From: Chryseobacterium shigense
GTDB lineage: Bacteria; Bacteroidota; Bacteroidia; Flavobacteriales; Weeksellaceae
Length of the DNA: 64,000 nt
Assembly: GCF_014207845.1 (NCBI RefSeq)
Contig: NZ_JACHLC010000001.1
Span: forward strand, 1,178,001-1,242,000
Reading direction: 5' to 3'
Part shown: in pieces, positions 37,208-47,400 of the stretch
Layout of the letters: each line of letters starts with the position of its first letter
Numbering within the stretch: the stretch's first letter is position 1
Position numbers and translations under genes: made by a program
Notes under the pieces: generated by a model
The model's input: the letters and a program-made list of their open reading frames with translations, nothing else
What the model was told of the DNA's origin: nothing
Database searches by the model: none

Positions 37208-39094
37208 ATGGAAAACGAACCTTTTGACCCTTCGATATTCGGTACATCACGATCCTTCAAAGAACAGCTAAATGATCCTAAAAACCCCAATGTTTACTGC
37301 TTGTTTATGATGGATGGCAAAGAGTTTCTCCTGAAAAACAGTTACAACACAGAGCTTCATCAGAAAACGGCAGATCACGATACTTTTTCTATTACCGTTC
37401 CAGATGATGCTTTGGATAGTTTTAAAGGTTATGTGCTGGAAAACTCCAAAAATATTCTTGGGAACGACATCACCATTAATTTTTGGCAATGGGGAAAAAT
37501 TCAGCAATCTTTCAGCGGAATCATTGGCGGTATTGATAATGCGAAGAATGAAGGTGGCGGTTATGGTGATTTGATTATTACCGGATTTTCCCCAAGTATT
37601 TTGTTAGAAAGCGGGAAAGACTGTCAAAGTTTTGAAGATAAAACGCTAGAACAAATTATAGGTGAAGTTTGTGAGACTTATCCCAGAGAAGCCCGAGTAA
37701 AGGTTGATTTACCTAATGTAAAATATGCACTCCCCTACACCGTTCAGTATAAAGAATCAGATTATCAGTTCATTCGCAGATTGGCGGTACGTCACGGTGA
37801 GTTTTTCTATTACAATGGTGAAGAGCTGATTTTCGGAGCAGGGACACAACCTACCCTAAAACTAAGAGAAGGTAACGAACTCATCGATGTCACTTTTTCT
37901 TTAAAGATTGGTGCACAAGATTTTGGTTTGATGAGTTATGATGCTGGGAGCGGTTCTAAAGTAGAAAAAGACGGTACGTCGCAGCAAAGCGAGTTCAAGG
38001 CAAATCTTTTTCAAAGTGTTGCCATAAACCGTTCCAAGAATCTCTTCAGAAAGAAACCCAAAATGCACTTTAATCATACGGGTATCTCGGATATGTCCGA
38101 AAAAGAACTGCAAGAAGCCCTTCGGTTAGAAAAAGAAAAAAAGGAAAACCTGATGCAGGTAAAAGCCCGAAGCTACAATCCAGCGGTAAGAATTGGCGGT
38201 CGTGTGGAACTTTCGGACATCAATGGCAAAGCGATGGAAACCTACCGCATTATCGAAATCAAACACATCCACGATCCGGGAGAATATTACAACGAGTTTA
38301 CGGCAATCCCCGATTTGTTCAATGCAGCACCTTACATCGACACTGAAGCTGTACCAAAAGGCGAAGAGCAACCTGCAAGAGTGGTAGAAAACAACGATCC
38401 AATGGGAATGGGTAGAATACGAGTGCAGTTCCCTTGGCAAGAAGATAAAGGACAAAGAACACCTTGGGTTAGATTGATACAACCCCACTCCGGAGCTGGA
38501 AAAGGTTTTCATTTTATTCCTGAGATTGGCGAAGAAGTTTTGGTAAGTCACGAATCCCAAAATGCGGAGAAACCTTTTGTGATGGGAACGCATTATAACG
38601 GAAGTGAAACGAGTTCTTATCATACGAGTGGAAATGATAAGAAGGTGATTCACACAAGATCGGGAACTAAGATTATTTTAAATGATGCAGAAGGTTCTGT
38701 TTTCATAGAAGACCCAAGTGGGAATACTTACTTAATGGATGGAGCTGGGAATATTAATGTGAATGCGCCGAAGAATATGACGTTTACTGCGGGAGAGAAT
38801 GTAACAATAACGGCGGGAATGAATATTACTGCCTCTGCTGGAATGAACATTTCCGAAACTGCAGGAATGAATCACAGTAGTTTTGCTGGTGCAATGATGA
38901 TGCAAAATGCGGTTGCAGATTATTCTTTGATGGCAGCGAATATTATGGAAGTGGCACAGGGTGAGAGAAAATCTAAAGCACAAAAAGTGACAGACCAATC
39001 TAAAGAGAAAAAGATAATTTCCGAAAATAAAAACGAGATCCATACCAAAGGTACTTTTGATAATAATGGAGGTGAAAATTCTAATTTGCATTAA
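37208..39094 (+). CDS. tssI: TssI (VgrG spike protein)
   Basis: A 628-residue VgrG. The gp27-like part spans the first 370 residues (FDKHDTFSI-like receptor fold with YKESDYQFIRRLAVRHGEFF), followed by an OB-fold with GMGRIRVQFPWQED near residue 400. A gp5-like beta-helix with repeated AGMNI units (TAGMNITASAGMNISETAGM) forms the needle near 540-570. The tail after residue 590 is polar and may bind cargo or a PAAR-like tip. It precedes the effector genes, with 2 bases to the next start. Confidence 0.93.
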   Translation: MENEPFDPSIFGTSRSFKEQLNDPKNPNVYCLFMMDGKEFLLKNSYNTELHQKTADHDTFSITVPDDALDSFKGYVLENSKNILGNDITINFWQWGKIQQSFSGIIGGIDNAKNEGGGYGDLIITGFSPSILLESGKDCQSFEDKTLEQIIGEVCETYPREARVKVDLPNVKYALPYTVQYKESDYQFIRRLAVRHGEFFYYNGEELIFGAGTQPTLKLREGNELIDVTFSLKIGAQDFGLMSYDAGSGSKVEKDGTSQQSEFKANLFQSVAINRSKNLFRKKPKMHFNHTGISDMSEKELQEALRLEKEKKENLMQVKARSYNPAVRIGGRVELSDINGKAMETYRIIEIKHIHDPGEYYNEFTAIPDLFNAAPYIDTEAVPKGEEQPARVVENNDPMGMGRIRVQFPWQEDKGQRTPWVRLIQPHSGAGKGFHFIPEIGEEVLVSHESQNAEKPFVMGTHYNGSETSSYHTSGNDKKVIHTRSGTKIILNDAEGSVFIEDPSGNTYLMDGAGNINVNAPKNMTFTAGENVTITAGMNITASAGMNISETAGMNHSSFAGAMMMQNAVADYSLMAANIMEVAQGERKSKAQKVTDQSKEKKIISENKNEIHTKGTFDNNGGENSNLH

Positions 39095-39096
39095 AT

Positions 39097-40491
39097 ATGG
39101 CAGGAGGAAATATTACAAGAATAGTTGGTGGTACAAACAGTATAGAAACTGAAGAATGGATTGTTCGTACAAATGAATTTTCGGCTTATGCAGGAAAGGG
39201 AAGTTATTTTACTGCTGATGGAGGGACAATCTTTGGTGAGCCTAAAGATAGTCAGGAAGCATCCGAAAATGATAATTCTTTTGTCCCAATAGTTTTGATT
39301 GACGAGTCGGATAATGAACTGTACAAAGTTTCTGAAGAACAAAATACGACTTGGACTCTTGACAGTCCCATAGATGAAGATAAAAGAAAAACCAAATCTA
39401 TGGTAATCAGGTTAAAAAGTAAAGAGAAGACCAAAATCAAGTTCAATGTAAAAAAGGGATATGTAAATGCGAATGACAGTGACGGAGGGATTATAAAAGC
39501 TTTTTATTTTAAAGCAGATGATCAAAAATCAGGAGTCAGTACGGAGCATGAAGTAAGTGGATATGACACAACAATTGAGCTTGAACTTTCGAAAGAACAG
39601 GGCTATCATCATATCCAATTCTATGCTGATGATAATGACAGCTTTTTTGACGGAGGTGTAAAAAATGTTTATTGTGGAGCGGTAAAGCTTACAGGATGCT
39701 ATTGTAAAAGGGATTTTACAGTAGAGGAATTAAAAAAAATAATAATAGAATTAAGAAAATTAGAGAAAACGGGAGCTACACAAACGTTAAGAGATAAAAA
39801 TAATACTAGCAGATATGAAATGGGCGAACCTGTTCTTGATAAAGATAGTAAAATTATAAAAATAGAACAGACCCAATATGATGAGTTAGGAGAAAACTTA
39901 TTTAATTTAAACCTTCCAGAAAAGATAAACAGTGATGAAGCAAATTTCAAATCATTTACCGCTGCAATTAATAAAGCAATGACTGATTATGAAATAAATA
40001 CTTGTATTAGAAAAATTCATTTCTTGGCGCAATGTTATCATGAAACCCAACGTTTTACATTGTCTTATGAAGAGAGACCAAAATCAACTTATCATGGAGG
40101 AGAATATTTTAGAGGTAGAGGATTGATACAAGTAACGCACGATGATTGGGGATATCTTCCATATTACAAATATCTATACCCTACATGTAAGGAGAAAACA
40201 GACCCAATAGATAGAAATAGTAATTTTTATAAAACAGTATTGATCCCTTTTTGCAAAAATATTTCTACTAAAATATCATATGCGTGTGATTCTGCTGGTT
40301 GGAATTGGAAATTTAAAGGAGTACCTACTGTCGGAGAAAATATTAACTTACTTGCTGATAAAGATAACGTTTTATTAGTCTCAAGAGCAATTAATGGGAA
40401 TGTAACCAGCCCTTATGGTCTGGATAAAAGAGAAGAGTTTACAAACTTTTTGAAACAAATTATGAAATATAATGAATGTGAAAACCATTAA
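39097..40491 (+). CDS. T6SS effector with C-terminal GH19 (chitinase/muramidase-like) domain
   Basis: A 464-residue protein without signal peptide. The N-terminal 50 residues (GGNITRIVGGTNSIETEEW) look like a delivery module. The C-terminal half is GH19-like: FLAQCYHETQRF near residue 313 holds the catalytic Glu in HET, followed by LSYEERP with a second acidic residue, YFRGRGLIQVTH, and CDSAGWNW. GH19 enzymes cut chitin or peptidoglycan glycan strands, so it should attack the wall of target bacteria. It starts 2 bases after vgrG and overlaps the following lipoprotein gene by 20 bases, the arrangement expected of an effector-immunity pair. Confidence 0.85.
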   Translation: MAGGNITRIVGGTNSIETEEWIVRTNEFSAYAGKGSYFTADGGTIFGEPKDSQEASENDNSFVPIVLIDESDNELYKVSEEQNTTWTLDSPIDEDKRKTKSMVIRLKSKEKTKIKFNVKKGYVNANDSDGGIIKAFYFKADDQKSGVSTEHEVSGYDTTIELELSKEQGYHHIQFYADDNDSFFDGGVKNVYCGAVKLTGCYCKRDFTVEELKKIIIELRKLEKTGATQTLRDKNNTSRYEMGEPVLDKDSKIIKIEQTQYDELGENLFNLNLPEKINSDEANFKSFTAAINKAMTDYEINTCIRKIHFLAQCYHETQRFTLSYEERPKSTYHGGEYFRGRGLIQVTHDDWGYLPYYKYLYPTCKEKTDPIDRNSNFYKTVLIPFCKNISTKISYACDSAGWNWKFKGVPTVGENINLLADKDNVLLVSRAINGNVTSPYGLDKREEFTNFLKQIMKYNECENH

Positions 40492-41080
40492 ACTTATAGT
40501 TTTATTATTCTTATTTATTTTTTTTTGTGGCTGTTATGAAAAAAATAATCAGTACAAAGAAGATATTGAGCAAAAGAATATTATAGAATACCAAAAACCA
40601 CAAAATTTATTCAAAAATTTAAAAAATTCTAACGGAGAAATCATACAAACTGACACTTGTAATTTCACTGTAATTTTTAAAAATGCTATTTTATTAAAAT
40701 ATAATAATATAAACTTTAAGAGAAATGCATATAAAGATTATCAATTTAAAATAATCTTGGAAAATATTTTGGAAAAACCTTTATACATAAAAACAACTAA
40801 CTATTATGGATATTTACAGTTTAATTGGGAGTTGAAAAAGGAGGATGGAGAATATATCCTACAAATGACTTCTGATACGAGAGATTATGTTATGGATGAA
40901 TTTAAATTAAAAAAGATAAAGGGTCATTATTCGCTTTATAAAGTTAGCAATATTATTCCCTTACGAAATGATTCACAATTTTCAAAACAAATATGCACTT
41001 TACCAATAGTGAATTTACAAAAAGACACAATTATTGATTGCACAATTGACAATTTAACTAATTGTTTATCAGTTAAATGA
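40472..41080 (+). CDS. Lipoprotein, probable immunity to the GH19 effector
   Basis: A 202-residue lipoprotein (lipobox FCGC near residue 17) with a beta-rich mature domain. Its start lies inside the effector gene (20-base overlap), so the two are coupled. A periplasmic lipoprotein is a sensible place for immunity to a wall hydrolase. Function is inferred from position only. The segment IILENILEKPLYIKT resembles ICLKNIEKRPFVLKT of the next gene, suggesting they are distant paralogues. Confidence 0.7.
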   Translation: MNVKTIKLIVLLFLFIFFCGCYEKNNQYKEDIEQKNIIEYQKPQNLFKNLKNSNGEIIQTDTCNFTVIFKNAILLKYNNINFKRNAYKDYQFKIILENILEKPLYIKTTNYYGYLQFNWELKKEDGEYILQMTSDTRDYVMDEFKLKKIKGHYSLYKVSNIIPLRNDSQFSKQICTLPIVNLQKDTIIDCTIDNLTNCLSVK

Positions 41081-41099
41081 CGTGGTTTAAATAAAAATC

Positions 41100-41615
41100 G
41101 TGAAAATAAAAAATAACATACATATTATAGTTGTTTATTTATTATTAGTAAGCTGTAAAGAATCGAAAAACAATATGGCTATAATGAATAAAAACATAAA
41201 ACCAAGTCCTCTGATTTTTAATGTTGTCTATGAGGATTTTGGTGAGAAACGATTGGCATTCAATCCTGAAAAAATAGAAATCGATTCATTAATATGGGCA
41301 AATCATGAAAATGATAGTATAGTATATTATAAAATTTGTCTGAAAAATATAGAAAAAAGACCTTTTGTTTTGAAAACAAAATTAGTGGCTACAAAAATCC
41401 CTTTTTTATTAAGATACAGCCAACAAAAAAATAATGAAATAATATTGGAGGTAATTCAACAGTTCAATACTGTTTGGAAGGATTCTTTAATTTTTAGTAA
41501 AAATGGGAATTACAAAGAGGTTTATAGGATAGGATATTATCATAATGGAGTAAACGAAGCCAGTCGATTACATCCTATTTATAAAAATGACACATTAGAT
41601 ATTACTAATCAATAA
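41100..41615 (+). CDS. Lipoprotein, second immunity-like protein
   Basis: A 171-residue lipoprotein starting with GTG at 41100 (KNNIHIIVVYLLLVSC, lipobox LVSC). Its mature domain has the same layout as the preceding lipoprotein, with ICLKNIEKRPFVLKT matching IILENILEKPLYIKT. Such tandem variants are known from effector-immunity loci, where they protect against related toxins from other strains. The role is inferred. Confidence 0.62.
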   Translation: MKIKNNIHIIVVYLLLVSCKESKNNMAIMNKNIKPSPLIFNVVYEDFGEKRLAFNPEKIEIDSLIWANHENDSIVYYKICLKNIEKRPFVLKTKLVATKIPFLLRYSQQKNNEIILEVIQQFNTVWKDSLIFSKNGNYKEVYRIGYYHNGVNEASRLHPIYKNDTLDITNQ

Positions 41616-41658
41616 TATTATTAATAAGCATTTGAAGCAATAATGAAAATAATTGATT

Positions 41659-42086
41659 ATGAAAATACATGTGTTAATAAAAAATAATTTTTTTTGTTGA
41701 TTTTGTTGTTAAAATCATGTAGTCAAAATAAAACAGAGACTTCATCATCCAAAATTGAAAATAAAAAAGAAAACCATAATTTCAAGTTTCAAAAATATGT
41801 AATAACAAAAGTAGTAGAAAGATTGCTGCAAATATGGAAATCGGGAAGCGATCCTACAGGAGAAGATTTGGCTAAATATGTTACCAATAAATATACCATA
41901 CACCCAATGTATCGTAATGCGACTTGGGCAGATGAAGTGGTAAAAGGATGGGCATCTTCTAAATATAAAAACACGGATATTATTAAGAGAATACAGAGTG
42001 CCACTATATATGATCATGCCCACAAAGTAACCAAAAGGGTAATAAGCGACGAGAAAATCCAAGAAATTTTAAAATATTTTCAATGA
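41659..42086 (+). pseudogene. Lipoprotein gene with frameshift in a T8 run
   Basis: An ATG at 41659 opens a typical signal sequence (MKIHVLIKNNFF) that hits a stop at 41698-41700. The rest of the protein continues in the next frame from a TTG at 41694 with LLILLLKSCSQNK, which contains a lipobox LKSC but lacks the charged start. Adding one T to the run of eight T at 41688-41695 restores one clean 142-residue lipoprotein. So it is a frameshifted, phase-variable or slippage-expressed gene, or a sequencing error. The mature part is unrecognised. It overlaps the next gene by 4 bases. Confidence 0.65.
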
Positions 42087-42823
42087 TGAAACAAATCATT
42101 ATATTACTTTTATTAAGCAGTATTTTGCTGCAATGTCAAACCAAAAAAGAACCTATGCCAGCAACCGATTTTTATATTAGTGAACAAAAAATAACCTATA
42201 AAGGTCAAGATTTACCTTTTGGAAAACCAGTAGAAGAATGGGTGAAGATTTTTGGCAAATATGATAGAGTGCTACCTCCATTGGGGAAAGATGGAATTGT
42301 TAGAAGAAATTATATTTGGGATAGTATAGGCATTATGATTGAAGAACATGGGAGTGATAAAGAAGTAAAATCGATACCTAATTTTTATATTTTTTTTATG
42401 AATTTGGAAAGTCCCTTAGCGAAAGAAGGGGTATTAGATTTTGCTGAAGGATATTATATGAATACTGATAAAGATTCCAAAAATTATGAATATCCTTTCA
42501 CCATTTATAAAAAACCACTTAATATAGAAGGAGCAGAAGTTAAGAATGGAATGAAAATTTTAGATATTAACCAAGAAAGAAAATCAAGAGATTTAGAACC
42601 CATCAGTTATATAGATGCCAATATGAACGGTAAGGTTGAAGAGGAACCCGAAGAACAAGCTAACGGTTATTTCAGTAATTATGGTGCAAAAAATAATCCC
42701 CAACAACAAAGAAGAGAAGGCGAAAAAAAGAATTTTTATCACATCATGTTCCGCCAAACATCTGGAGAAGTTGAATACATTAGAATTGTACAAGATAAGG
42801 GGCAGGAATATTTTAAATATTGA
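42083..42823 (+). CDS. Lipoprotein, immunity-like, unknown family
   Basis: A 246-residue lipoprotein (lipobox LLQC, Cys at residue 18). The mature region contains ITYKGQDLPFGKPVEEWVKI and a late charged region, and ends GQEYFKY. It shares an ATGA overlap with the frameshifted gene before it. It closes the array of four lipoproteins behind the GH19 effector, so an immunity or accessory role is likely but unproven. Confidence 0.65.
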   Translation: MMKQIIILLLLSSILLQCQTKKEPMPATDFYISEQKITYKGQDLPFGKPVEEWVKIFGKYDRVLPPLGKDGIVRRNYIWDSIGIMIEEHGSDKEVKSIPNFYIFFMNLESPLAKEGVLDFAEGYYMNTDKDSKNYEYPFTIYKKPLNIEGAEVKNGMKILDINQERKSRDLEPISYIDANMNGKVEEEPEEQANGYFSNYGAKNNPQQQRREGEKKNFYHIMFRQTSGEVEYIRIVQDKGQEYFKY

Positions 42824-42897
42824 CATAGGAAATATTTAAAGTCGATGTAATAAACAATAATATTTGTAAATTGAAAATATTTGTATTCTGAAAATAT

Positions 42898-43938
42898 ATG
42901 AGCTTAACTTTACCTAAAACCTGCAAAATATCTAAAGGCACAACTCTTAAAGAGTTGGCAAACTTCTTTAGACTTACCGAAGAGCAGCTTAAGAGATACC
43001 ATAATACCCACTGTCCTTTAGATGATTTGATTGGATATGATATTCCAGAGCATGTAAGAATGATTTATGTTCCGCCAGATGACATAGAGTCAAGAGAAAA
43101 AATATTTAATCCCAAAGGAGGAAATTCTGTAAATTACAAAAGCAAAAACACATTATACAACAAGGGCTCATTCAACAAACGATACGGCATTATTCAGAAA
43201 ACATTCATCAATGGTGAGGAAAAACTGAAACTCCATTATGAAATAGAAATTAAGAAGAACAATAATAAAGTAGAAATAAAAAGAAAATCAGTTTATCTCA
43301 ACCATCAACGTCCCGATTTGATTGTGGAACAAATGGCAGATAAAATTGGGAATATGATGTATCCGTTAGAATTAGAACTCAACGATGATGGTACTATTAA
43401 AGAAACAAGTAATCAACAAGCAATTCTTGACCGTTGGTTAAGGTTAAAACTAGAACTTGAAGATTATTACAGAGGAAAAGAAGCGGAACTTATTTTCCAA
43501 AATGTTGGTAAAAATATAAGAAGTAGAAGTAAATTTTTACACAAAATTAAAGATAGTTTATTTTATGGAATGTATTTTTTTCCTTTGTACGAAACCTTTA
43601 CTGAAGATAAGAAGTACATTTTTCAAATGTATCTTCCTTTAGAAGAAAATTCAGGAAAAGTGCCTTTTGAGGTTACATTATCATTAAATGAAGAAATATC
43701 AAAAACAAATAAATTTTTGATTCAGGCAGAAGGAAAAAGTATAGCTCCTAGGTTATATTCTATTCATATCCCAAAAAATGAAAATAATAATCAACCTACA
43801 ACTGAGGGATATTTTGATTTCACTTATAAATTCAATTCGAAAGACAATAGCATCTTTGCTATCTATGGAGAAATGGGGTTGAAATCTCAAAAATTAGACA
43901 AAAAAATAACTTTTGAATGTTATGAGCAGTTAAAATAA
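42898..43938 (+). CDS. LysM-like N-terminal protein in the T6SS cargo zone
   Basis: A 346-residue protein with no signal peptide. The N-terminus (KISKGTTLKELANFFRLTEE, then VRMIYVPP) has the length and pattern of a LysM module, a peptidoglycan- or spike-binding fold also used in phage-tail-like machines. The remaining 280 residues are unrecognised and end in a beta-rich region. It lies 18 bases before the DUF4280 gene, suggesting an adaptor or co-delivered protein for the next effector. Confidence 0.68.
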   Translation: MSLTLPKTCKISKGTTLKELANFFRLTEEQLKRYHNTHCPLDDLIGYDIPEHVRMIYVPPDDIESREKIFNPKGGNSVNYKSKNTLYNKGSFNKRYGIIQKTFINGEEKLKLHYEIEIKKNNNKVEIKRKSVYLNHQRPDLIVEQMADKIGNMMYPLELELNDDGTIKETSNQQAILDRWLRLKLELEDYYRGKEAELIFQNVGKNIRSRSKFLHKIKDSLFYGMYFFPLYETFTEDKKYIFQMYLPLEENSGKVPFEVTLSLNEEISKTNKFLIQAEGKSIAPRLYSIHIPKNENNNQPTTEGYFDFTYKFNSKDNSIFAIYGEMGLKSQKLDKKITFECYEQLK

Positions 43939-43956
43939 CATCTAAAAAAAAACAAT

Positions 43957-44424
43957 ATGAGCCAGAAACATTTAGTTTGTCAAGGAGCTTTATGCAAATG
44001 CAATTTCGGAACCACACCTGATAAGCTCAAAGTAAAAACCCAAAGCAAACGTTATATCAATGATAAGGATGGTAGCGAAAAGCTAATGGCAACACATAAG
44101 GATATTGGAAAAACCTTTGAGAAAAATACTTTTGGTAGTTGTGCCAAGATGAATAATAATCCTTGCCAAGTGGTGGTAACAGAATGGAGCGGATATTATG
44201 AAAAAATTACCTTAGATGACAACAAAGGAAAAGCCTTATTGGAGGATAGCAAAGCAACCTGCCCTATCGGAAGCAAAGATTGTATTACAATCATTAAGCA
44301 CGGACAAACTGCTGAAGTTTCTTCACAGAATGTAAAGAATGCAGATAAAGAAGCTGTGGCAGAATTGTGTCCTTTCATGGATATAAATAAATACATTCGT
44401 AAAACTGACGATAAAACTGATTAA
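43957..44424 (+). CDS. DUF4280 PAAR-like spike-tip protein
   Basis: A 155-residue cysteine-rich protein starting HLVCQGALCKCNFG, with later FGSCAKMNNNPC, ATCPIGSKDC and ELCPF motifs. This matches DUF4280, a PAAR-like family that caps VgrG or eCIS spikes with a metal-bound cone. It lies between the LysM-like protein and the large candidate effector, so it would couple that effector to a spike. Confidence 0.82.
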   Translation: MSQKHLVCQGALCKCNFGTTPDKLKVKTQSKRYINDKDGSEKLMATHKDIGKTFEKNTFGSCAKMNNNPCQVVVTEWSGYYEKITLDDNKGKALLEDSKATCPIGSKDCITIIKHGQTAEVSSQNVKNADKEAVAELCPFMDINKYIRKTDDKTD

Positions 44425-44443
44425 TTTTTAAATTCTAGAAGCT

Positions 44444-47400
44444 ATGGGAGAAAACTTAAAATTAACTGCAATTATATTAGCCCCGGTCAATCCAGAATTT
44501 GATGAGCAATATAGGGCATTGACAATTAAGGAAGGTGAACGTTTCACTGTTGGAATTAAAGAATATGAAGATGGAAAAAAAGATCTTCAAAAAAAGATAG
44601 ATGATTTAGAAAAGGAAAAAAATACTATTGATTCTAATCTAACAACAAAAGAGGAACAATTATTTCAGCAGGCAAAGGAAAGGTATAGTGAGGGAGGAAA
44701 ATGGCTGGATCCCAAAAAACACAATGGCAAAATCATTAGCCAGGCTGAAGAAACTTATAAGGCAAATCTTGATCAGGAAAGAGCCAAAGCCCAAAAATTA
44801 AAAGGAGATAAAGATATTCTAATTAAAAAATTAAAGGACGATTTAAAGTCTTTGGAAGCAACATTTGACTCTGTTGTTTGGGCGTGGAATCTAGCTCGCA
44901 ATAGGAGCAGTAAACCCTCAGGAAGACTTAAGTTTGGAAAAGGGCAAAGAGAAAGAACAATTATTATGGATAAACTTTCCAGTGGTGGTGGGTTTTCTTG
45001 GATAGAGCCCTTTTTTGAAAACGATAAACCTACAGGAAGTATAAAAAATGGACTCTATTATCATAGCATACCTCAAGAACCGGATGCCATAATTGCAGAA
45101 TGGTATGGAGTAGATGAATCAGAAAACTTTGTAAAGATTGACCAACCTGTTGCCCCTGGATCGAAAGTCCAATTACATATATACACAAAAGACTTGTATG
45201 GTCAAAATATTGGAGTTGAGCTAAAAGCAAATGGTAAAACTTTAAAAGCCAATACATATTCACCGATTATCTATTCTAAACCAGCTAAGGATAAAGAAAG
45301 TGAAAAAAAACGACCAAAGTACGATACTTATGAATCTGAAGATATATTTTTAACTGAAGTAGAAATTTATGACTATTCTGATCCTTCTAGTATACAACCC
45401 CCTGCTGTAGCAATAAAAGGAAGTCTTACAGATACTAAGGATGATTTTTCAGACGGAAGCCCTACTTCTTTACCAAATGTGCAAAAAGGCATACTCAATT
45501 TTTACATTGATCCTATTTGGAGTTTTGGAGTTCCAGAAATTATTATAAAGCCAACAATTCACTTTTTAGGAAAAAACAAAGAGTTAAGTGCAGAACTAAA
45601 AATTAATGGACACAAAAATCCCGAAATAAGAATTCCGAACACAGGTAATATGCCTGTTTTTGTAGATAATGTGGAAACAGATTTTAGAGCGTTTCATCAT
45701 TGTAGATATGATTTAATAAAAGGTTCATATGCTAAATTAGATGAAAGAGATGAAAATGAGCCGGTTGAAGTAATTATTTTTGATTCTACAAAAGTTGGCT
45801 CCGAAATGTCTGAACTTTTTATGCCTGTTATTGCAGGAAATAAGCAAGGGCGTAGGAATTTGAAAATAACAACAGATGCAAAAACGGAAGAATGTAATTT
45901 TAGTGACAACAAATCAAAAAGTCATAGTCATAAAGTCTTTGATTTATCGCTTATACAAGAAGCAGTAGTTGTAGAAGAAAGTACGAAAGTAGATGAGCAT
46001 TTAATATTCAGTAAAAATGATTTTAAAATCGGAAACATAAATTTTGGTAAAGAAGAAGAGGGACACAAAGATACAAATGACGATAATGAAATTAATGCAA
46101 CACATTCAAAGGGAAAAGGAGGTATTAATGGTCCTGTTGGAATTAGTAGAACAAGTAAGACAACAACCTTTAAAGATGAAAGAAAAATTGGAAAATATGC
46201 AAATTCTGACACAGAAATTGTATTGGATGTTGGTTATCAATATGAAGGATCTCTAATCAAATATATATGGCCAACAAGAAAGGCAATTATACAAAATTAC
46301 CCAGTACTATTACATACTTGTGCCTATCCGCAAAAGACCTTAAATATTCAGGTATATCCAGATATAAAATGGATATTACAGTTTGCATATGATTGTGACC
46401 CCGAAGAATTTAACGAAATGCGAGGAGATGCTTATGATAAATATTTAGTTAAAGTTGAAAAATTAGACAGTAAATACCAACCTGAAAAAATTGAAGATAA
46501 AATTTCAAGAATTGATAGTGACTTACAAAACGCAAAAGAGACTAAAAAATTTGGTAATAGAAGTCAAAAAAGGAGTGCAGAAAAATTAATTTCTAATTTA
46601 GAGGAAAGGAAAACAAAGCAACAAACAAAAGCAAATAAATACATAAAAGAAAGTTCTAAAGCAAAAAAACAATATAAAAAAGACAGACCAGACTTATTTA
46701 ATTTTAAAGATAATATAAGTTCAGGTTTGTCTGATTTGGTACTATCTTTAAATGTCGAGTACGATCGTCCTGGTGAAGCATTGGAAATTTCAGCAAGTTA
46801 TCAACGTTATATCGATCTTGTGAAACAGATTATTGAGGTTAAAAATACGATAGAGTTAATCTTAGATGGTAAGAAAAAATCCAAAAAGAAATTAGATAAA
46901 AAATATAAAGAAATAGATGAAAAGACGGCTTCTGAAAATCTTGAGAAGCTAGGGGATGCTTTAAAAGGTAGACCGTTATTCTCTTTTGATATAATTCCAC
47001 CTTCATTAGCGGTTTTAGGGTCTTGGTATGCTGAGAGTCCTAAAGATGTAAATACTGACAAGGTTGGTATTGTCGGCGAAATCCAAGTTATGGCAAAACC
47101 GTTTATTGGCGCTGCTATCACAATGGATTTTTTAGCTTTAGCACAAAAAGCTCATCCTATTGCAAGAGGAATTATTACTGTTATTGATGTTGCAGATGCT
47201 GTAGGTATAGGTCCTAAAATAACTCTTGAAATGGAAGTCAGTGGGGAACTAGAAATAGAAGGAAAGTTTATGTATAATTCTGCTAGTGGAAATACCAATT
47301 TTAATCAAGGTTCTTTATCACAAGATTCGGAAGATGATAGTCCACTTACGGTTAGTGGTGTATTTAAACTTGAATTGAGAGGAAAAATTGAGTTTTCCAA

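Noticed and set aside
38126..38653. 175-codon - strand frame opposite vgrG
   Set aside because: Antisense to the OB-fold and spike part of VgrG, rich in His/Phe/Ser, no promoter or neighbour to support it.
38755..38885. Possible tandem repeat or CRISPR-like array in vgrG
   Set aside because: The periodicity is the in-frame AGMNI beta-helix repeat of the VgrG needle, with no spacer structure. No CRISPR array is present in the window.
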